A stretch of DNA of 64,000 bases from Lentisphaerota bacterium (lineage in GTDB: Bacteria; Verrucomicrobiota; Lentisphaeria; Victivallales; Victivallaceae). Within the stretch, counting starts at the first letter, position 1. Each line of letters begins with the position of its first letter. Positions 37,716-47,343 of the stretch are shown piece after piece. The position numbers and the translations under genes are program-made. Below the pieces are notes generated by a model. The model saw nothing but the letters and a program-made list of their open reading frames with translations, did no database searches and was not told the origin of the DNA. The stretch lies in assembly GCA_015061815.1 (NCBI GenBank), contig SUVW01000003.1, positions 89,158 to 153,157 of the forward strand, in the 5' to 3' direction.

Positions 37716-38252
37716 TCAGAACGGGATATCATCTTCAGGAATGTCTGAAGATGCTTCCGGGAAACCGGGTTCCGGCATGGGCGGAGCATCCATCTGGCGC
37801 GGAGCCTGCGCTCCGGCAGCCGGAGGGAAACCGCTGTTCTGGTAGTTGCCCTGCGGGAATCCGGACTGCTGGTAACCGCTTTGCGGATAATTTCCGGGAG
37901 CTGCTGCCGGAGCATCATCTCTCCGGCGGCTCATGAATTGGACATTTTCCGCGACTACCCGCAATCTGGAACGCTGACCGCCGCCATTGCGGTCTTCCCA
38001 GGTATCAAGCTGCAACCGGCCCTCGACCATTACCTGCGAACCTTTGGAAAGATACTGGCGGCAGTTGTTGGCAACTTTGCCCCAAACCACCACATCGACG
38101 AAACAGGTCTCTTCCTGCTCCTGACCGTTGCTGGTAAAGCGGCGGCTCACTGCAAGCCGCAGATCGCAAACGCTCTGACCGTTGGGGAATCCCCGCAAAT
38201 CGGGGTCGCGGGTCAGATTTCCCAGAAGAAAAACCTTATTCAGCGAAGCCAT
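37716..38252 (-). CDS. ssb: Single-stranded DNA-binding protein
   Basis: 178 residues. An OB fold occupies residues 1-108 (MASLNKVFLLGNLTRDPDLR, then QYLSKGSQVMVEGRLQLDTW). A Gln/Gly/Pro-rich disordered linker follows, and the chain ends in the acidic tip DDIPF, the standard protein-interaction tail of SSB. It binds single-stranded DNA in replication, recombination and repair. Confidence 0.97.
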   Translation of the reverse strand: MASLNKVFLLGNLTRDPDLRGFPNGQSVCDLRLAVSRRFTSNGQEQEETCFVDVVVWGKVANNCRQYLSKGSQVMVEGRLQLDTWEDRNGGGQRSRLRVVAENVQFMSRRRDDAPAAAPGNYPQSGYQQSGFPQGNYQNSGFPPAAGAQAPRQMDAPPMPEPGFPEASSDIPEDDIPF

Positions 38253-38307
38253 GATAATCTCTCTTTCGTTCTAAACTGTTTATAACTGTTGCACCAATTT
38301 ATCCGTC

Positions 38308-38634
38308 TCACTCGAAACGAAGCGGTTCGGCATTGTCCGCGCCTTCCGGGCGGTCATAGATCAGCGTCATATTGCGCAGAACCTGCTGGTCGAGATGGTA
38401 CTTCTCGCGGATGGCGACCAATTTGGCCGGATCCAGCGTAAAGATGAAGTCGAAGTACAAACCGGCACGCCGTTTGTCGATCTCATAGGTAAATTGTTTA
38501 CGTCCCATTTCAACGGTTTTCTCGATTTCGCCGCCGAGAGATTTGATCAACTCTGCGAAACCATTGCAGAAAGCAGCACCGTTGTCATCCGTCTTGCGGA
38601 TGTCCAGAATGAATACAGATTCGTATTTTTTCAA
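38308..38634 (-). CDS. rpsF: 30S ribosomal protein S6
   Basis: 108 residues. KKYESVFILDIRKTDDN at the N-terminus and KRRAGLYFDFIFTLDP with LDQQVLRNMTLIYD later are the ferredoxin-like S6 fold. It lies 26 nt after pth and 55 nt before ssb. Confidence 0.95.
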   Translation of the reverse strand: MKKYESVFILDIRKTDDNGAAFCNGFAELIKSLGGEIEKTVEMGRKQFTYEIDKRRAGLYFDFIFTLDPAKLVAIREKYHLDQQVLRNMTLIYDRPEGADNAEPLRFE

Positions 38635-38660
38635 AATAAACCTCTTTTCTTTGATGGTTT

Positions 38661-39272
38661 TTACTTTATCCCAGTATCACTATTTTCTGCGGCATTGAAT
38701 TTATTCATCGCCGCTGTCATTCCGGCACCGAGAACAGTTTTCACTGCTTCGGCGGCCCGGCTGATCGCCATTGTAAAAGATTTTTCCTCATCACCCTCAA
38801 AACCGCTCAACACATAGTCAGCAGTCGCTCCGGCTTCCGGACGGCCGATACCGACCCGGAGACGTTTGAATCCGCTGCTGCCGAGTTTGGCAATGATCGA
38901 CTTCAAACCGTTATGTCCGCCGTCAGAACCGCCCTGCCGCAGCCGCAGCCGCCCCGGAGCCAGATCAAGATCATCAGAAATCACCAGTATCTCTCCGGCA
39001 CTGATCCCCAATCTGCGGCTCAAAGGAGCTACTGCATCACCACTGGCATTCATATAGGTCAGCGGCATCTGCAGCACCAGTGTTTTACCCCGGTATTTAC
39101 CGGTGTAAACATTGCTTTGCGCGGTGTGGCTCATGGTAAATCTGCCGGTGGGAAACTCCGCCAGAAGTTTTTCGATCACCATGAATCCGGCATTGTGCCG
39201 GGAATTGGCATATTCTGCCCCGGGATTACCCAACCCCACGATCAGTTTTATGCCGCCGGCCTCTGATGCCAT
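38661..39272 (-). CDS. pth: Peptidyl-tRNA hydrolase
   Basis: 203 residues. GLGNPGAEYANSRHNAGF holds the catalytic His26 (His20 in E. coli), and VISDDLDLAPGRLRLRQGGSDGGHNGLKSI carries the second conserved block. It frees stalled peptidyl-tRNAs. The rplY-pth pairing is common in bacteria. Confidence 0.96.
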   Translation of the reverse strand: MASEAGGIKLIVGLGNPGAEYANSRHNAGFMVIEKLLAEFPTGRFTMSHTAQSNVYTGKYRGKTLVLQMPLTYMNASGDAVAPLSRRLGISAGEILVISDDLDLAPGRLRLRQGGSDGGHNGLKSIIAKLGSSGFKRLRVGIGRPEAGATADYVLSGFEGDEEKSFTMAISRAAEAVKTVLGAGMTAAMNKFNAAENSDTGIK

Positions 39273-39329
39273 AAAAAAATCCTTTTGTCAATCAGCATTG
39301 TTCCGGAATAAATTTTCCGGGAACGGAAC

Positions 39330-39977
39330 TTACTTCTTCGCCTTTTCCGCAGCGCGGGCTTCGGCCTTCTTCTCATTGATCGCTTCCGGCTCGGCTGCGC
39401 CTTCGCCTTCAGCAACACTGTCGGCAGTCGGCAGAACCACGTGGAAAACGATTTCGCCGGCTTCCAGACCGCGAACTTTCACACCTTCGGGCAGAACCAG
39501 ATCAGCAACGGTCAGAGCATCACCGACTTTCAAATTGGTGACATCGACTTTGATCTGATCGGGCAGCGCATCGGGGCGGCAGGTCACGGGCAATTCGTGA
39601 ACTTCCTGCTCCAGAACACCGCCGTGAGAAGCACCATAGCAGTCACCGAATGCATGAAGCGCGACGGCGGCATGGATCTCCTCGGCCATATCGACTGCCT
39701 GGAAGTCGACGTGGTAGACGTAGTTTTTCAGGTGGTTGAACTGAACTTCCTTGACGATGGCGGGGATCTCTTTACCTTCAACGCTGATGGTATAGAGACT
39801 GGCTTTTTTGGCGTAAGCAACCTGCCACTCTTCGGTTTTCAGTGTGACGGCGATGGATTCTTTTCCGCGACTGTAGATAATCGCCGGGATGAATCCCGCT
39901 TTACGGAGACGGCGCGAGGCGTTATCTCCGAACTCGCTTCGCGGCTGTGCCGCGATCACATTCTCTGCTTTGCTCAT
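39330..39977 (-). CDS. rplY: 50S ribosomal protein L25 / general stress protein Ctc type
   Basis: 215 residues, the long (TL5/Ctc) form with N-terminal 5S rRNA-binding domain (RLRKAGFIPAIIYSRGKESIAVTL) and the C-terminal beta domain (EVHELPVTCRPDALPDQIKVDVTNLKVGDALTV). The tail is a Lys/Ala/Glu-rich extension. GAAAGGA lies upstream of the start. It follows prs by 57 nt, the order seen in many bacteria. Confidence 0.95.
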   Translation of the reverse strand: MSKAENVIAAQPRSEFGDNASRRLRKAGFIPAIIYSRGKESIAVTLKTEEWQVAYAKKASLYTISVEGKEIPAIVKEVQFNHLKNYVYHVDFQAVDMAEEIHAAVALHAFGDCYGASHGGVLEQEVHELPVTCRPDALPDQIKVDVTNLKVGDALTVADLVLPEGVKVRGLEAGEIVFHVVLPTADSVAEGEGAAEPEAINEKKAEARAAEKAKK

Positions 39978-40034
39978 GGATTTCCTTTCGCTTTTATTTT
40001 TGGAGAATTGTTGTTTTCAGTTTTATTATTGATA

Positions 40035-40997
40035 TCAGTGTCCGGCTGTATAAAACAGAGGTGAAACTGATTTACCTTCATGGATACGGCGGATAGCCTC
40101 TCCCAGCAATGGAGCAACACTGACCGTGCGGATCTTGCCGCCGAGCGTGTCGATATTGGGAACAGCATCTGTGGTGATAAGCTGTTCGATCTCCGGAGTG
40201 TTGAGCAATTTTTCCTTGCCGATGCCGCTCAACAGACAGTGGGAAACTGCCGCATAAACTTTGGCCGCGCCGTTTTCTTTGAGGATTCTGGCAGCGGCGC
40301 AGAGGGTCCCGGCGGTGCTGGTCATATCATCAGTAATGACACAGATCCGGTCTTTCACATCACCGACGAGGTGACTTGAAGCGACGGTCGTGGCGTTGAT
40401 GCGCCGTTTGGTCACTACGGCAAAACCGGCAGAAAGCATATCGCCGTAAGCCATCGCCATTTTGGTGCTCCCTGAATCCGGAGCGACCACCACACCGTTG
40501 TCGCCGATCAACTGCTTGAGGTAAGGCACCAGAACCGGACGGGCATACATGTGATCTACCGGAATATCGAAAAATCCCTGGATCTGCTGCGCATGAAGAT
40601 CCATCGTCAGAATCCGGTCCGCTCCCGCGCAGGTGAGCAGATTGGCCACCAGTTTGGCGGTGATGGGAACACGCGGTTTATCTTTACGATCCTGTCTGGC
40701 GTAGCCGAAATACGGCAGTACTGCGGTGATCCTGGCGGCACTGGCGCGTTTTGCGGCATCGATCATAATGAGCAGCTCCATCAGATTCTCGTTGGACGGA
40801 GTGCAGGTCGGTTGGATAAGAAACGCATCTGCCCGCCGGACGTTCTCCTCAAACTGAACAAATATCTCGCTGTCGGGAAAATGGGTGATATGCACCTTGC
40901 CGAGGCTTACGCCAAGATAATTTGCGATGTTCTGCGAGAGTTCCGGATGTCCGCAACCGGAATACAGACAAATGTGTGTTGCTTCTGCCAATTTCAT
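40035..40997 (-). CDS. prs: Ribose-phosphate pyrophosphokinase
   Basis: 320 residues. It makes PRPP from ribose 5-phosphate and ATP for nucleotide, histidine and tryptophan synthesis. PYFGYARQDRKDKPRVPITAK, the flexible-loop DLHAQQIQGFFD region and the PRPP-binding loop VITDDMTSTAGTL are all present. First gene of the long minus-strand operon; its leader is about 175 nt. Confidence 0.96.
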   Translation of the reverse strand: MKLAEATHICLYSGCGHPELSQNIANYLGVSLGKVHITHFPDSEIFVQFEENVRRADAFLIQPTCTPSNENLMELLIMIDAAKRASAARITAVLPYFGYARQDRKDKPRVPITAKLVANLLTCAGADRILTMDLHAQQIQGFFDIPVDHMYARPVLVPYLKQLIGDNGVVVAPDSGSTKMAMAYGDMLSAGFAVVTKRRINATTVASSHLVGDVKDRICVITDDMTSTAGTLCAAARILKENGAAKVYAAVSHCLLSGIGKEKLLNTPEIEQLITTDAVPNIDTLGGKIRTVSVAPLLGEAIRRIHEGKSVSPLFYTAGH

Positions 40998-41099
40998 TTT
41001 TTGCCCTGTTTATTTTTATTTTGCCTTGCCGCAAAACCCGAGGGCAACGGAAGTGCCGACAGGCGATCATTCGCAAGCGGCAATTACCGGAAACCTCAT

Positions 41100-41133
41100 G
41101 GTTCGGCGGAACGGAAAAACACAGCCGAGAACC
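41100..41133 (-). promoter_or_regulatory. Structured segment in the prs leader
   Basis: Within the 259-bp gap 40998-41256, GGTTCTCGGC and GCCGAACC on the minus strand can form an 8-bp stem with a 2-nt bulge. Further short stems occur nearer prs. No known riboswitch or ribosomal-protein leader was recognised, and there is no credible leader peptide. Confidence 0.35.
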
Positions 41134-41180
41134 GTCTTCACAACGGATCAAGATTTCAAAATCATACTAACAAACGTCTT

Positions 41181-41209
41181 AATATAGCATGCCAAAGCAG
41201 TTTTGTCAA
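41181..41209 (-). promoter_or_regulatory. Consensus promoter of the prs-to-GT39 operon
   Basis: Minus strand TTGACA (41204-41209), 17-bp spacer ending TGC, TATATT (41181-41186): a full consensus with extended -10. Confidence 0.88.
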
Positions 41210-41256
41210 CCGTCCGGCCGGACCATCTTTGCAATTTCGGAACATTTCCGGCCAAA

Positions 41257-43212
41257 TCAGGCATTTATCCGGTCGTTTTCCAAGCGCAGGGACTCCAATT
41301 CCATCGCCCGGCTCTCCCAGCGGTTTTCAGTTTCTGCGATCTCCTTATCCAATGCCGCAAGTTCGCTGTTCAATCCGGCAAAATCCACCTTTTCCCCGGA
41401 AGACAACTTTGCCACCAGCACCGCTTTGCGCGCCGATTGCTCTTCCAGCAGCAACTCCAGTTTTTCCACATCTTTTTTTGCCTTGTTCAACTCTCCCTGA
41501 ATGGCACTGCGTGCCTGTGCCCGGGCCCGGCGACGGTCTTTGGCGGTAAGGGTGTTTTCGGCTGAAACCGGCGATAATGATGAGGCCGCAACCGGATTCA
41601 AAGCAGCGGATTTTTCCAGATAGTAATCATAATTACCGAAATATTTGGTCACTCCGGATGGTGAAACTTCCCAGATCGTACCGGCCACATTGCGGACAAA
41701 TTCAATATCGTGGCTGACCATTGCCACCGTTCCGGAATAACTGCGCAATGCCTCCTGCAGCAGCTCTCTTGCCGCGATATCCAGATGGGTGGTCGGCTCG
41801 TCAAGAATAAGCAAATTCGGCGGATTGACAAATATCCTGGCCATCTGCAATCTTATTTTTTCCCCTCCGGAAAGCACGCCGCAAGGTTTTTTCATCGCAT
41901 CTCCGGAAAAGCCGAATGCTCCGGCCACATTGGCCACATTTGCCGTTGATGCCCCGGCGGGCAAAGCGGCTTTCACCGCATCGTACACCGACAAGCGGTC
42001 GTTGACCAATTCTCCGAACTCCTGGGCCTGATAACCGGTCACGATATGATGACCGGGAACCACCTTGCCGGATACCGGCTGCAGTACTCCGGCCAGAAGT
42101 TTCAAAAGCGTGGTCTTCCCCATGCCGTTGTACCCGATAACGGCCAGTTTTTCTCCGGCGGCGATATCCAGCGTCACATCTTTGAAGAGCAGTTTATCTT
42201 TATCGTAACCGAAGTCAACATGTTCAAATCTTGCCGCTTCCGCGCCGCACGGCGGCGGAGCCGGAAAACGGATGACCCCGTGATAATCCAGCGATTCGCT
42301 CAATTTCACATCTTCGATACGGTCAAGTTTTTTCTGCGCACTTTTTGCGGCGGCCGCCTTGGTGCTTTTGGCCCGGAAACGGTCGATCATTCTTTCCAGC
42401 TGTTCTTTTTTATGATCGGCGTTGCGTTTGGCGGCCTCCAGAGAGATTTTCCGCTGCTCTCTTTCCCGGCAGTAGAAGTCATAATTTCCGGCATAACGGG
42501 TGACTGTTCCCCGGTTGACTTCCAAAGTCACTGAAGCCAGTTTCCGCAGCAGAAAACGGTCGTGGGAAATCAGCAGCAGTGTCCCCTGAAAATTGGTCAG
42601 ATAACGGCACAGCCACTCCACAGCAGGGATATCCAGATAGTTGGACGGCTCATCCAGCAGCAGGATATCCGGATGGGATATAAGCACCCGGGCCAGTGCC
42701 GCCCGCATCTGCCAGCCGCCGGAAAATTCACTCAACGGCACATCCAGTTTGGCCACCGGGAACCCCAGACTGGTAAGAGCCTGTTTTGCTTCCACATCCA
42801 GATGATATGCGCCAAGATGTTCGATGGAACTTTGCAAAAAGCCATGCCGCCGGAGCAATATTTCCAACTCATCATCGCTGTCGCATTCCGCCATGCGGTT
42901 TTCGATTTCTTCCAACTCGGAAGTATATTTTTTCAGTTCCGGCACCGCATCGGCAGTAAATTCCAGCAACGTACGCTGCAGATCAGTTTCAGCGATATGC
43001 TGACGCATGATCCCCAAACGGCTGTCGCGCGGTATCACCACCTCTCCTGAATCCGGAACCACTTCCCCGGTTATCATGCCGAACAAGGTACTCTTTCCGG
43101 CTCCGTTGGGGCCGACGACTCCGACTCTTTCGCCGGTATTTATCCGGCAGTTGACATCTTTCAATATATACTCGCCGGAATAACTTTTGGATATATTCTT
43201 AAAATCGATCAT
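41257..43212 (-). CDS. ABC-F family ATPase (kinase-operon copy)
   Basis: A 651-residue soluble protein with two ABC ATPase domains and no TM segment. Walker A motifs are GPNGAGKST (about 35) and GYNGMGKTT (about 355); signature motifs are FSGGWQMR and LSGGEKIRLQ, with Walker B ILLLDEPSNYLD and LLILDEPTTHLD. A linker (about 245-295) and a C-terminal coiled coil (about 560-650) complete the ABC-F layout. ABC-F proteins act at the ribosomal E site. It is not the Uup copy, which is at 48798. Its start overlaps the kinase stop by 4 nt, an unusual partnership. Confidence 0.88.
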   Translation of the reverse strand: MIDFKNISKSYSGEYILKDVNCRINTGERVGVVGPNGAGKSTLFGMITGEVVPDSGEVVIPRDSRLGIMRQHIAETDLQRTLLEFTADAVPELKKYTSELEEIENRMAECDSDDELEILLRRHGFLQSSIEHLGAYHLDVEAKQALTSLGFPVAKLDVPLSEFSGGWQMRAALARVLISHPDILLLDEPSNYLDIPAVEWLCRYLTNFQGTLLLISHDRFLLRKLASVTLEVNRGTVTRYAGNYDFYCREREQRKISLEAAKRNADHKKEQLERMIDRFRAKSTKAAAAKSAQKKLDRIEDVKLSESLDYHGVIRFPAPPPCGAEAARFEHVDFGYDKDKLLFKDVTLDIAAGEKLAVIGYNGMGKTTLLKLLAGVLQPVSGKVVPGHHIVTGYQAQEFGELVNDRLSVYDAVKAALPAGASTANVANVAGAFGFSGDAMKKPCGVLSGGEKIRLQMARIFVNPPNLLILDEPTTHLDIAARELLQEALRSYSGTVAMVSHDIEFVRNVAGTIWEVSPSGVTKYFGNYDYYLEKSAALNPVAASSLSPVSAENTLTAKDRRRARAQARSAIQGELNKAKKDVEKLELLLEEQSARKAVLVAKLSSGEKVDFAGLNSELAALDKEIAETENRWESRAMELESLRLENDRINA

Positions 43213-45302
43213 CTTCTTTCCGTACTCTTTGTCAGATAAACCAGCCCCCGCTGGCCGGGAACAGCCCTGCTCACGCTCCGGGAAACCGGATCATAAAGCA
43301 TTCCGTTTTTCAACCATACCATCTCCGCTGCCGGAATGGTGCGGTAAAAGGTTTTGCCGTCCGGGCCGGTACTCCACGCTTTTTGCAGCTCCACCGGATA
43401 GGGCAAATGCCACGCCCCCGGGAAATCCCGGGCAAATTTTTCTGCTTCAGCATAACTTACCGCCACCGGGACCAATGGCCCGGCAAGGCAGAATCCGGCC
43501 AGATCGCAGCGCACCGGTGCGGAATCCGGGATCGGCAGCAGATAATGATCCGCCGGGATCAGCCGGCAGGAGATATCCTCCGGTGCCGGAGAGATAGAGA
43601 GCTTCTCATCGCCGCCGGGGATGACCAGCAGCTGCAGAACCGTATCATCATCCATTTCCAGCCGGTATTTTCCGGCGGGCAAAGCGGCTCTCCACACCCC
43701 GGATATCTGCAGTTCTTTTTCCGTCCCATCCGGATAAAACAATTTCCCGTGCCGGGAAGTATCGCCGCAATCCAGGGTCAGAAGTCCGGTATTGCCGTCG
43801 ATCCTCCGCACTTGTGCCGCCAGTCTTTCATCGTTCCGGCACGCTTCATCAAAAAAGTCCAGTCTCCGGCAGCGTTCCAGCACCTCCCTGACTTTCTTCT
43901 CATCCCGCAACACTCCCGATGCCAGACCAAGTATATGTTTGTATATCCCGGGCGCGAACTCCCGGCTGAATCTTCCGGCCCCGGCATCAGAAAGACCACT
44001 CATCGAATCCAGTACCGAAAAATATTCCATCAAAGCCAGATTTGCCTGCAATAAGATGTTTTTCTCCCGCAGGGCCGCTTTCAGCGGATCGGAAAGTGTT
44101 TCATTGTCCTCCAACCGCAGTTGAGCCGCACTGCGCCGGTGGTTGTCATCAGCGATCACCAGATTTATCCCGGCTGAACGCAAAAGCGAACGGTCATGGG
44201 CAAATTCCAATATCCCCACTGCCATCCGGTGTACCAGCAGTGTCATCAACGCCACCATCACCGCGATCGGGATCGCCGGATGGCGGCGGCACAGTTTGAA
44301 AAAACGGTAGATGATATCAGGGGAGTACGCCTTCACTGCCCTGCCGTCACGGAAGTCATAAAGATCCTGCAGCAGTCCGGATACCGAAGTGTACCTTTCC
44401 GACCGGTCAAACGCCATCGCTTTGCGGCAAATAGCTGCCAGTTCCCGGGGGATGTGCTGCCCTTTCGGAGCCCGGAGCGGCAGGTGACGGCCCGAAGCGA
44501 TCCGGGAAAGCAGATCCTCTTTATCCCGGCTCATATCAAACGGCGCACTGCGACGGGTGAGAATGGAGTACAAAATAGTTCCCAGAGCATACACATCGGT
44601 CTGCACATCCGGTTCAGAGCGTTCTCCGGAGAGCAGTTCCGGAGCCATAAATACCGGAGTGCCGGAAATAACATCTTTCTTTTTTTCCGCCGGTACTCCG
44701 ATTTCCCGGGCCAATCCCCAGTCAAGTACCAGCACTTCCCCGAAAGCTCCGATCATGATATTGGCCGGTTTCAAATCGCAATGCAGTATCTGTTTGTCAT
44801 GTGCGGCAGCCACCGCGTTGCACCCGGCGATAAAAATATCCAGCAGCCGCCGCAAAGTATAATTTTTTCCGGCTTCAGTATCGCCATTCTGCAGCCGCCG
44901 GATAACGGTCTGCAAGGTTTCCCCGCTGATCCGGCGCATGGAAAAATAGACTCCCTGATGTTCATTGACTCCCAGCTGATGGACCGCCACGATATTCGGA
45001 TGATCGATCCGGGCGGTAATGCGCGCTTCATTGACAAATTTGGCGATCAATTCCCGGTTGCAGCGGTATGGTTCCCGGAGGATCTTCACCGCCACATGGC
45101 GCTGTAAAGTCGGATCTTCACCGCTGAAAACCACCCCCATACCGCCCATGCCGAGCAGCTTCAGATCCCGGTATTCGGAACCGTCTTCGCAGGGAAAAAT
45201 CCCGAATTGCTCCCGCAATGCCCGGAAATCAGCCACTGCGGCACTGTCGGCACTCCCCGGAATAGTTTGATCCGGAACAGATGATTCGGCAGAGTCGATC
45301 AT
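43209..45302 (-). CDS. Membrane-anchored serine/threonine protein kinase
   Basis: A 697-residue protein. Residues 45-310 form a Hanks-type kinase: Gly-rich loop GMGGMGVVF (51-59), Lys73 in AVKIL, catalytic loop HCDLKPANIM (174-183; Cys in place of Arg, so a non-RD kinase), DWG at 194-196 in place of DFG as often in PVC kinases, and APE at 220-222. All catalytic residues are present, so it should be active. One TM segment lies at about 343-365. The remainder (370-697) is extracytoplasmic; its end (WHLPYPVELQKAW, then EMVWLKNGMLYD) loosely recalls formylglycine-enzyme-like domains. It is 7 nt after the coiled-coil gene and overlaps the ABC-F gene by 4 nt. Confidence 0.9.
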   Translation of the reverse strand: MIDSAESSVPDQTIPGSADSAAVADFRALREQFGIFPCEDGSEYRDLKLLGMGGMGVVFSGEDPTLQRHVAVKILREPYRCNRELIAKFVNEARITARIDHPNIVAVHQLGVNEHQGVYFSMRRISGETLQTVIRRLQNGDTEAGKNYTLRRLLDIFIAGCNAVAAAHDKQILHCDLKPANIMIGAFGEVLVLDWGLAREIGVPAEKKKDVISGTPVFMAPELLSGERSEPDVQTDVYALGTILYSILTRRSAPFDMSRDKEDLLSRIASGRHLPLRAPKGQHIPRELAAICRKAMAFDRSERYTSVSGLLQDLYDFRDGRAVKAYSPDIIYRFFKLCRRHPAIPIAVMVALMTLLVHRMAVGILEFAHDRSLLRSAGINLVIADDNHRRSAAQLRLEDNETLSDPLKAALREKNILLQANLALMEYFSVLDSMSGLSDAGAGRFSREFAPGIYKHILGLASGVLRDEKKVREVLERCRRLDFFDEACRNDERLAAQVRRIDGNTGLLTLDCGDTSRHGKLFYPDGTEKELQISGVWRAALPAGKYRLEMDDDTVLQLLVIPGGDEKLSISPAPEDISCRLIPADHYLLPIPDSAPVRCDLAGFCLAGPLVPVAVSYAEAEKFARDFPGAWHLPYPVELQKAWSTGPDGKTFYRTIPAAEMVWLKNGMLYDPVSRSVSRAVPGQRGLVYLTKSTERR

Positions 45303-45309
45303 ATTTCAC

Positions 45310-47343
45310 TCACAATTTATCATAACCCGGGCGGACCTTTTTCCGCAATTCCTGCAATACAGCGGCAAAGGAATTGAAGTACTCATCCTGCGCGCTCTTG
45401 TACAGCGGTACGATCACCGGCTTATCCCAGCTGGCAGATGTCTCTCTGAATAACGGGACACGCACTCCGGAAGCTCCGGCAGTCTGCATCCTTTCCGAAA
45501 TGATACCGACAAATTCACCGTGACCGGTAAGGATCAAATCTCCGGGTTCAGCGGTCAAACCGCTGCGTCCGACATTCCGGATGAAAAGAGCCGGATTGCC
45601 GGAATCAGCGATCAGCGACACCCGGCCGCTCAACCGGGCATTAGCTTCATAGCTGCCGCTTTTGAAAAGGAAGAGATCCTCCACCCCGCGCTGCCGGATA
45701 ACTGAAGCTCCCACCGCTTTCAGCGGACGGATATTTTTATCAGCTGCCGGACAGATAAATGCTGCGACATGAGGATGGAACATATTGACCAGCATATTTT
45801 CTCCGGCCGGACGTCCCGCCAATCTGCCCCCGGTAAAAGGCAGTGAGAAATCCATCGACACTTTCACTACTTTTTCATACTTCAAAGCCGTATCCCAATC
45901 TCCGGCGAAACGGTTGAATGCACCGACGATCATCACCCGGCCGCCGCCGAAATCCACCACCGGGCAGTAACTCGTTGTCCGTCCGGTACGCTCACCGACG
46001 AAGGCCTTTTCCGCCACCAGAGCATCCACTTTTACCACCGCTCCGGCGTAACGCTCAAAGACCGCACTGCCTGATGAGCCGCCGCCGGAACCGGGAACCA
46101 GTTCCAGAGCCTTGATCGTGGCATCCAGCCGAACACTCTCTTTCTGCGCGGTTTCCAGCTTCTGACGCTCGGCCGACAACTCCATAACCGTTTCTTTCAC
46201 CGTCTCTTTCATCATATCCCGCTGGGTGATGGCATCCTGTTTTTCCAATTTGGCGGCGACCAGTTCCCGCCGCAGCCGGATATTCTCATCTTTAAGCTCG
46301 GCATTGCTCAATTCACTGCTTTCCAGCCGCCCTTCTTTCTGGGCGACCACCAGTTTAAGCTTATTCAATTCGACCTGCGATTTACCGTGTGCGGTTTCCA
46401 GCTGGCTCAAGCCGCTGCGCACCGAACGCAAATCCCGGGCGACCATCCGCAATTCGCTCTCCTTACGGGCCAGCTCGGTGCGGGTTTCGGTATGCGCTGA
46501 ACGTTCCGCATCACGCTCTTTGCGGGTGGAACTCAACTCACCGGCACTCTCTCTGGCCCTTTTTTCGGCACTTTCCCGGCGGCTTTCGCTTGCCGCCAAC
46601 TGCTCTCTGGTACGGCCGTGTGACCGGGTTTCATCCAGCAACTCCTGCCGGGTGCGGGAGAGGTCTTTTCTGGTGACTGCCAGCTGTTCGGCACTTTCCC
46701 GGGCGGCTTTTTCAGCATTTTTACGGTTGCTCTCACTGACCGCCAGCTCCTTCCGGACAGTAAAGAGTTTTTCTTTTTCCCGCATCAGATCATCCCGGAC
46801 AGATTCCAGCTTTTTCCCGGTATCACTCAAAGTATCACGGGTGCGGATGAGTTTTACATTAAGAGCCGCATTGTCCTGCTGCTCATTGTACAATTTTCCG
46901 GAAACCTCTGCCAGCAGTCGGGATTTGCCGGCCAGATCCTTGCGCATCTGCGCCAGATCATCTTCCAGTTTTTTGCGCATGGCCTCTTCCGCTTCAAGTT
47001 TCGCCCGCAGCTCCGGATCGGCGGCAGAACTCTTCCCCGGAACCAGTTTGCCGGACAACTTCTCCTGTTCTGCCAGGTTGCGGGTCAACTCCTCGGTTAT
47101 CCGGCGCAGTTCCTCCTCCTGCTGAAAAGTCGTCCCGCTGCGGGCAATGGCATCACGCAGATGCAGACGGGTGGCTTCCAATTCCAGCTGACGGCGATTC
47201 AATTCGTTGAGCAGCACTTTGGTGGTGCTCTCATCCAGACCGACTCCGGTGCCACCGGTATGGCCGGGAACCATACCGGTCATCATGGTCAGCATCGCGG
47301 ATACCAGAAAGTCGCAAATGACTATCAGGATGGCTCTGTTCAT
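45310..47343 (-). CDS. Single-TM coiled-coil protein, MotB/ExbD-like topology, unknown function
   Basis: A 677-residue protein. One N-terminal TM segment (about 4-24, ILIVICDFLVSAMLTMM) carries an Asp at residue 11, the position and context of the proton-channel Asp of MotB/ExbD/TolR. Residues about 40-425 are a continuous charged coiled coil, including two copies of a 49-residue unit (exactly seven heptads) starting SESNRKNAEK and SESRRESAEK. A Gly/Ser linker (GSGGGSSGS) leads to a C-terminal beta-rich domain (about 440-660). There, EDLFLFKSG and GDLILTGHGEFVGI recall the strands of trypsin-like proteases, but the catalytic triad is not visible. Its start overlaps the 184-aa channel-like gene by 4 nt. 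Confidence 0.65.
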   Translation of the reverse strand: MNRAILIVICDFLVSAMLTMMTGMVPGHTGGTGVGLDESTTKVLLNELNRRQLELEATRLHLRDAIARSGTTFQQEEELRRITEELTRNLAEQEKLSGKLVPGKSSAADPELRAKLEAEEAMRKKLEDDLAQMRKDLAGKSRLLAEVSGKLYNEQQDNAALNVKLIRTRDTLSDTGKKLESVRDDLMREKEKLFTVRKELAVSESNRKNAEKAARESAEQLAVTRKDLSRTRQELLDETRSHGRTREQLAASESRRESAEKRARESAGELSSTRKERDAERSAHTETRTELARKESELRMVARDLRSVRSGLSQLETAHGKSQVELNKLKLVVAQKEGRLESSELSNAELKDENIRLRRELVAAKLEKQDAITQRDMMKETVKETVMELSAERQKLETAQKESVRLDATIKALELVPGSGGGSSGSAVFERYAGAVVKVDALVAEKAFVGERTGRTTSYCPVVDFGGGRVMIVGAFNRFAGDWDTALKYEKVVKVSMDFSLPFTGGRLAGRPAGENMLVNMFHPHVAAFICPAADKNIRPLKAVGASVIRQRGVEDLFLFKSGSYEANARLSGRVSLIADSGNPALFIRNVGRSGLTAEPGDLILTGHGEFVGIISERMQTAGASGVRVPLFRETSASWDKPVIVPLYKSAQDEYFNSFAAVLQELRKKVRPGYDKL

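Noticed and set aside
40998..41180. Known riboswitch or leader peptide before prs
   Set aside because: The leader has short stems but no motif I could match to a purine, PRPP or ppGpp riboswitch, and the only frames lack start signals.
44196..45107. A 303-codon open frame antisense to the kinase domain
   Set aside because: The kinase motifs on the minus strand are unmistakable; this frame lacks any start signal or domain.
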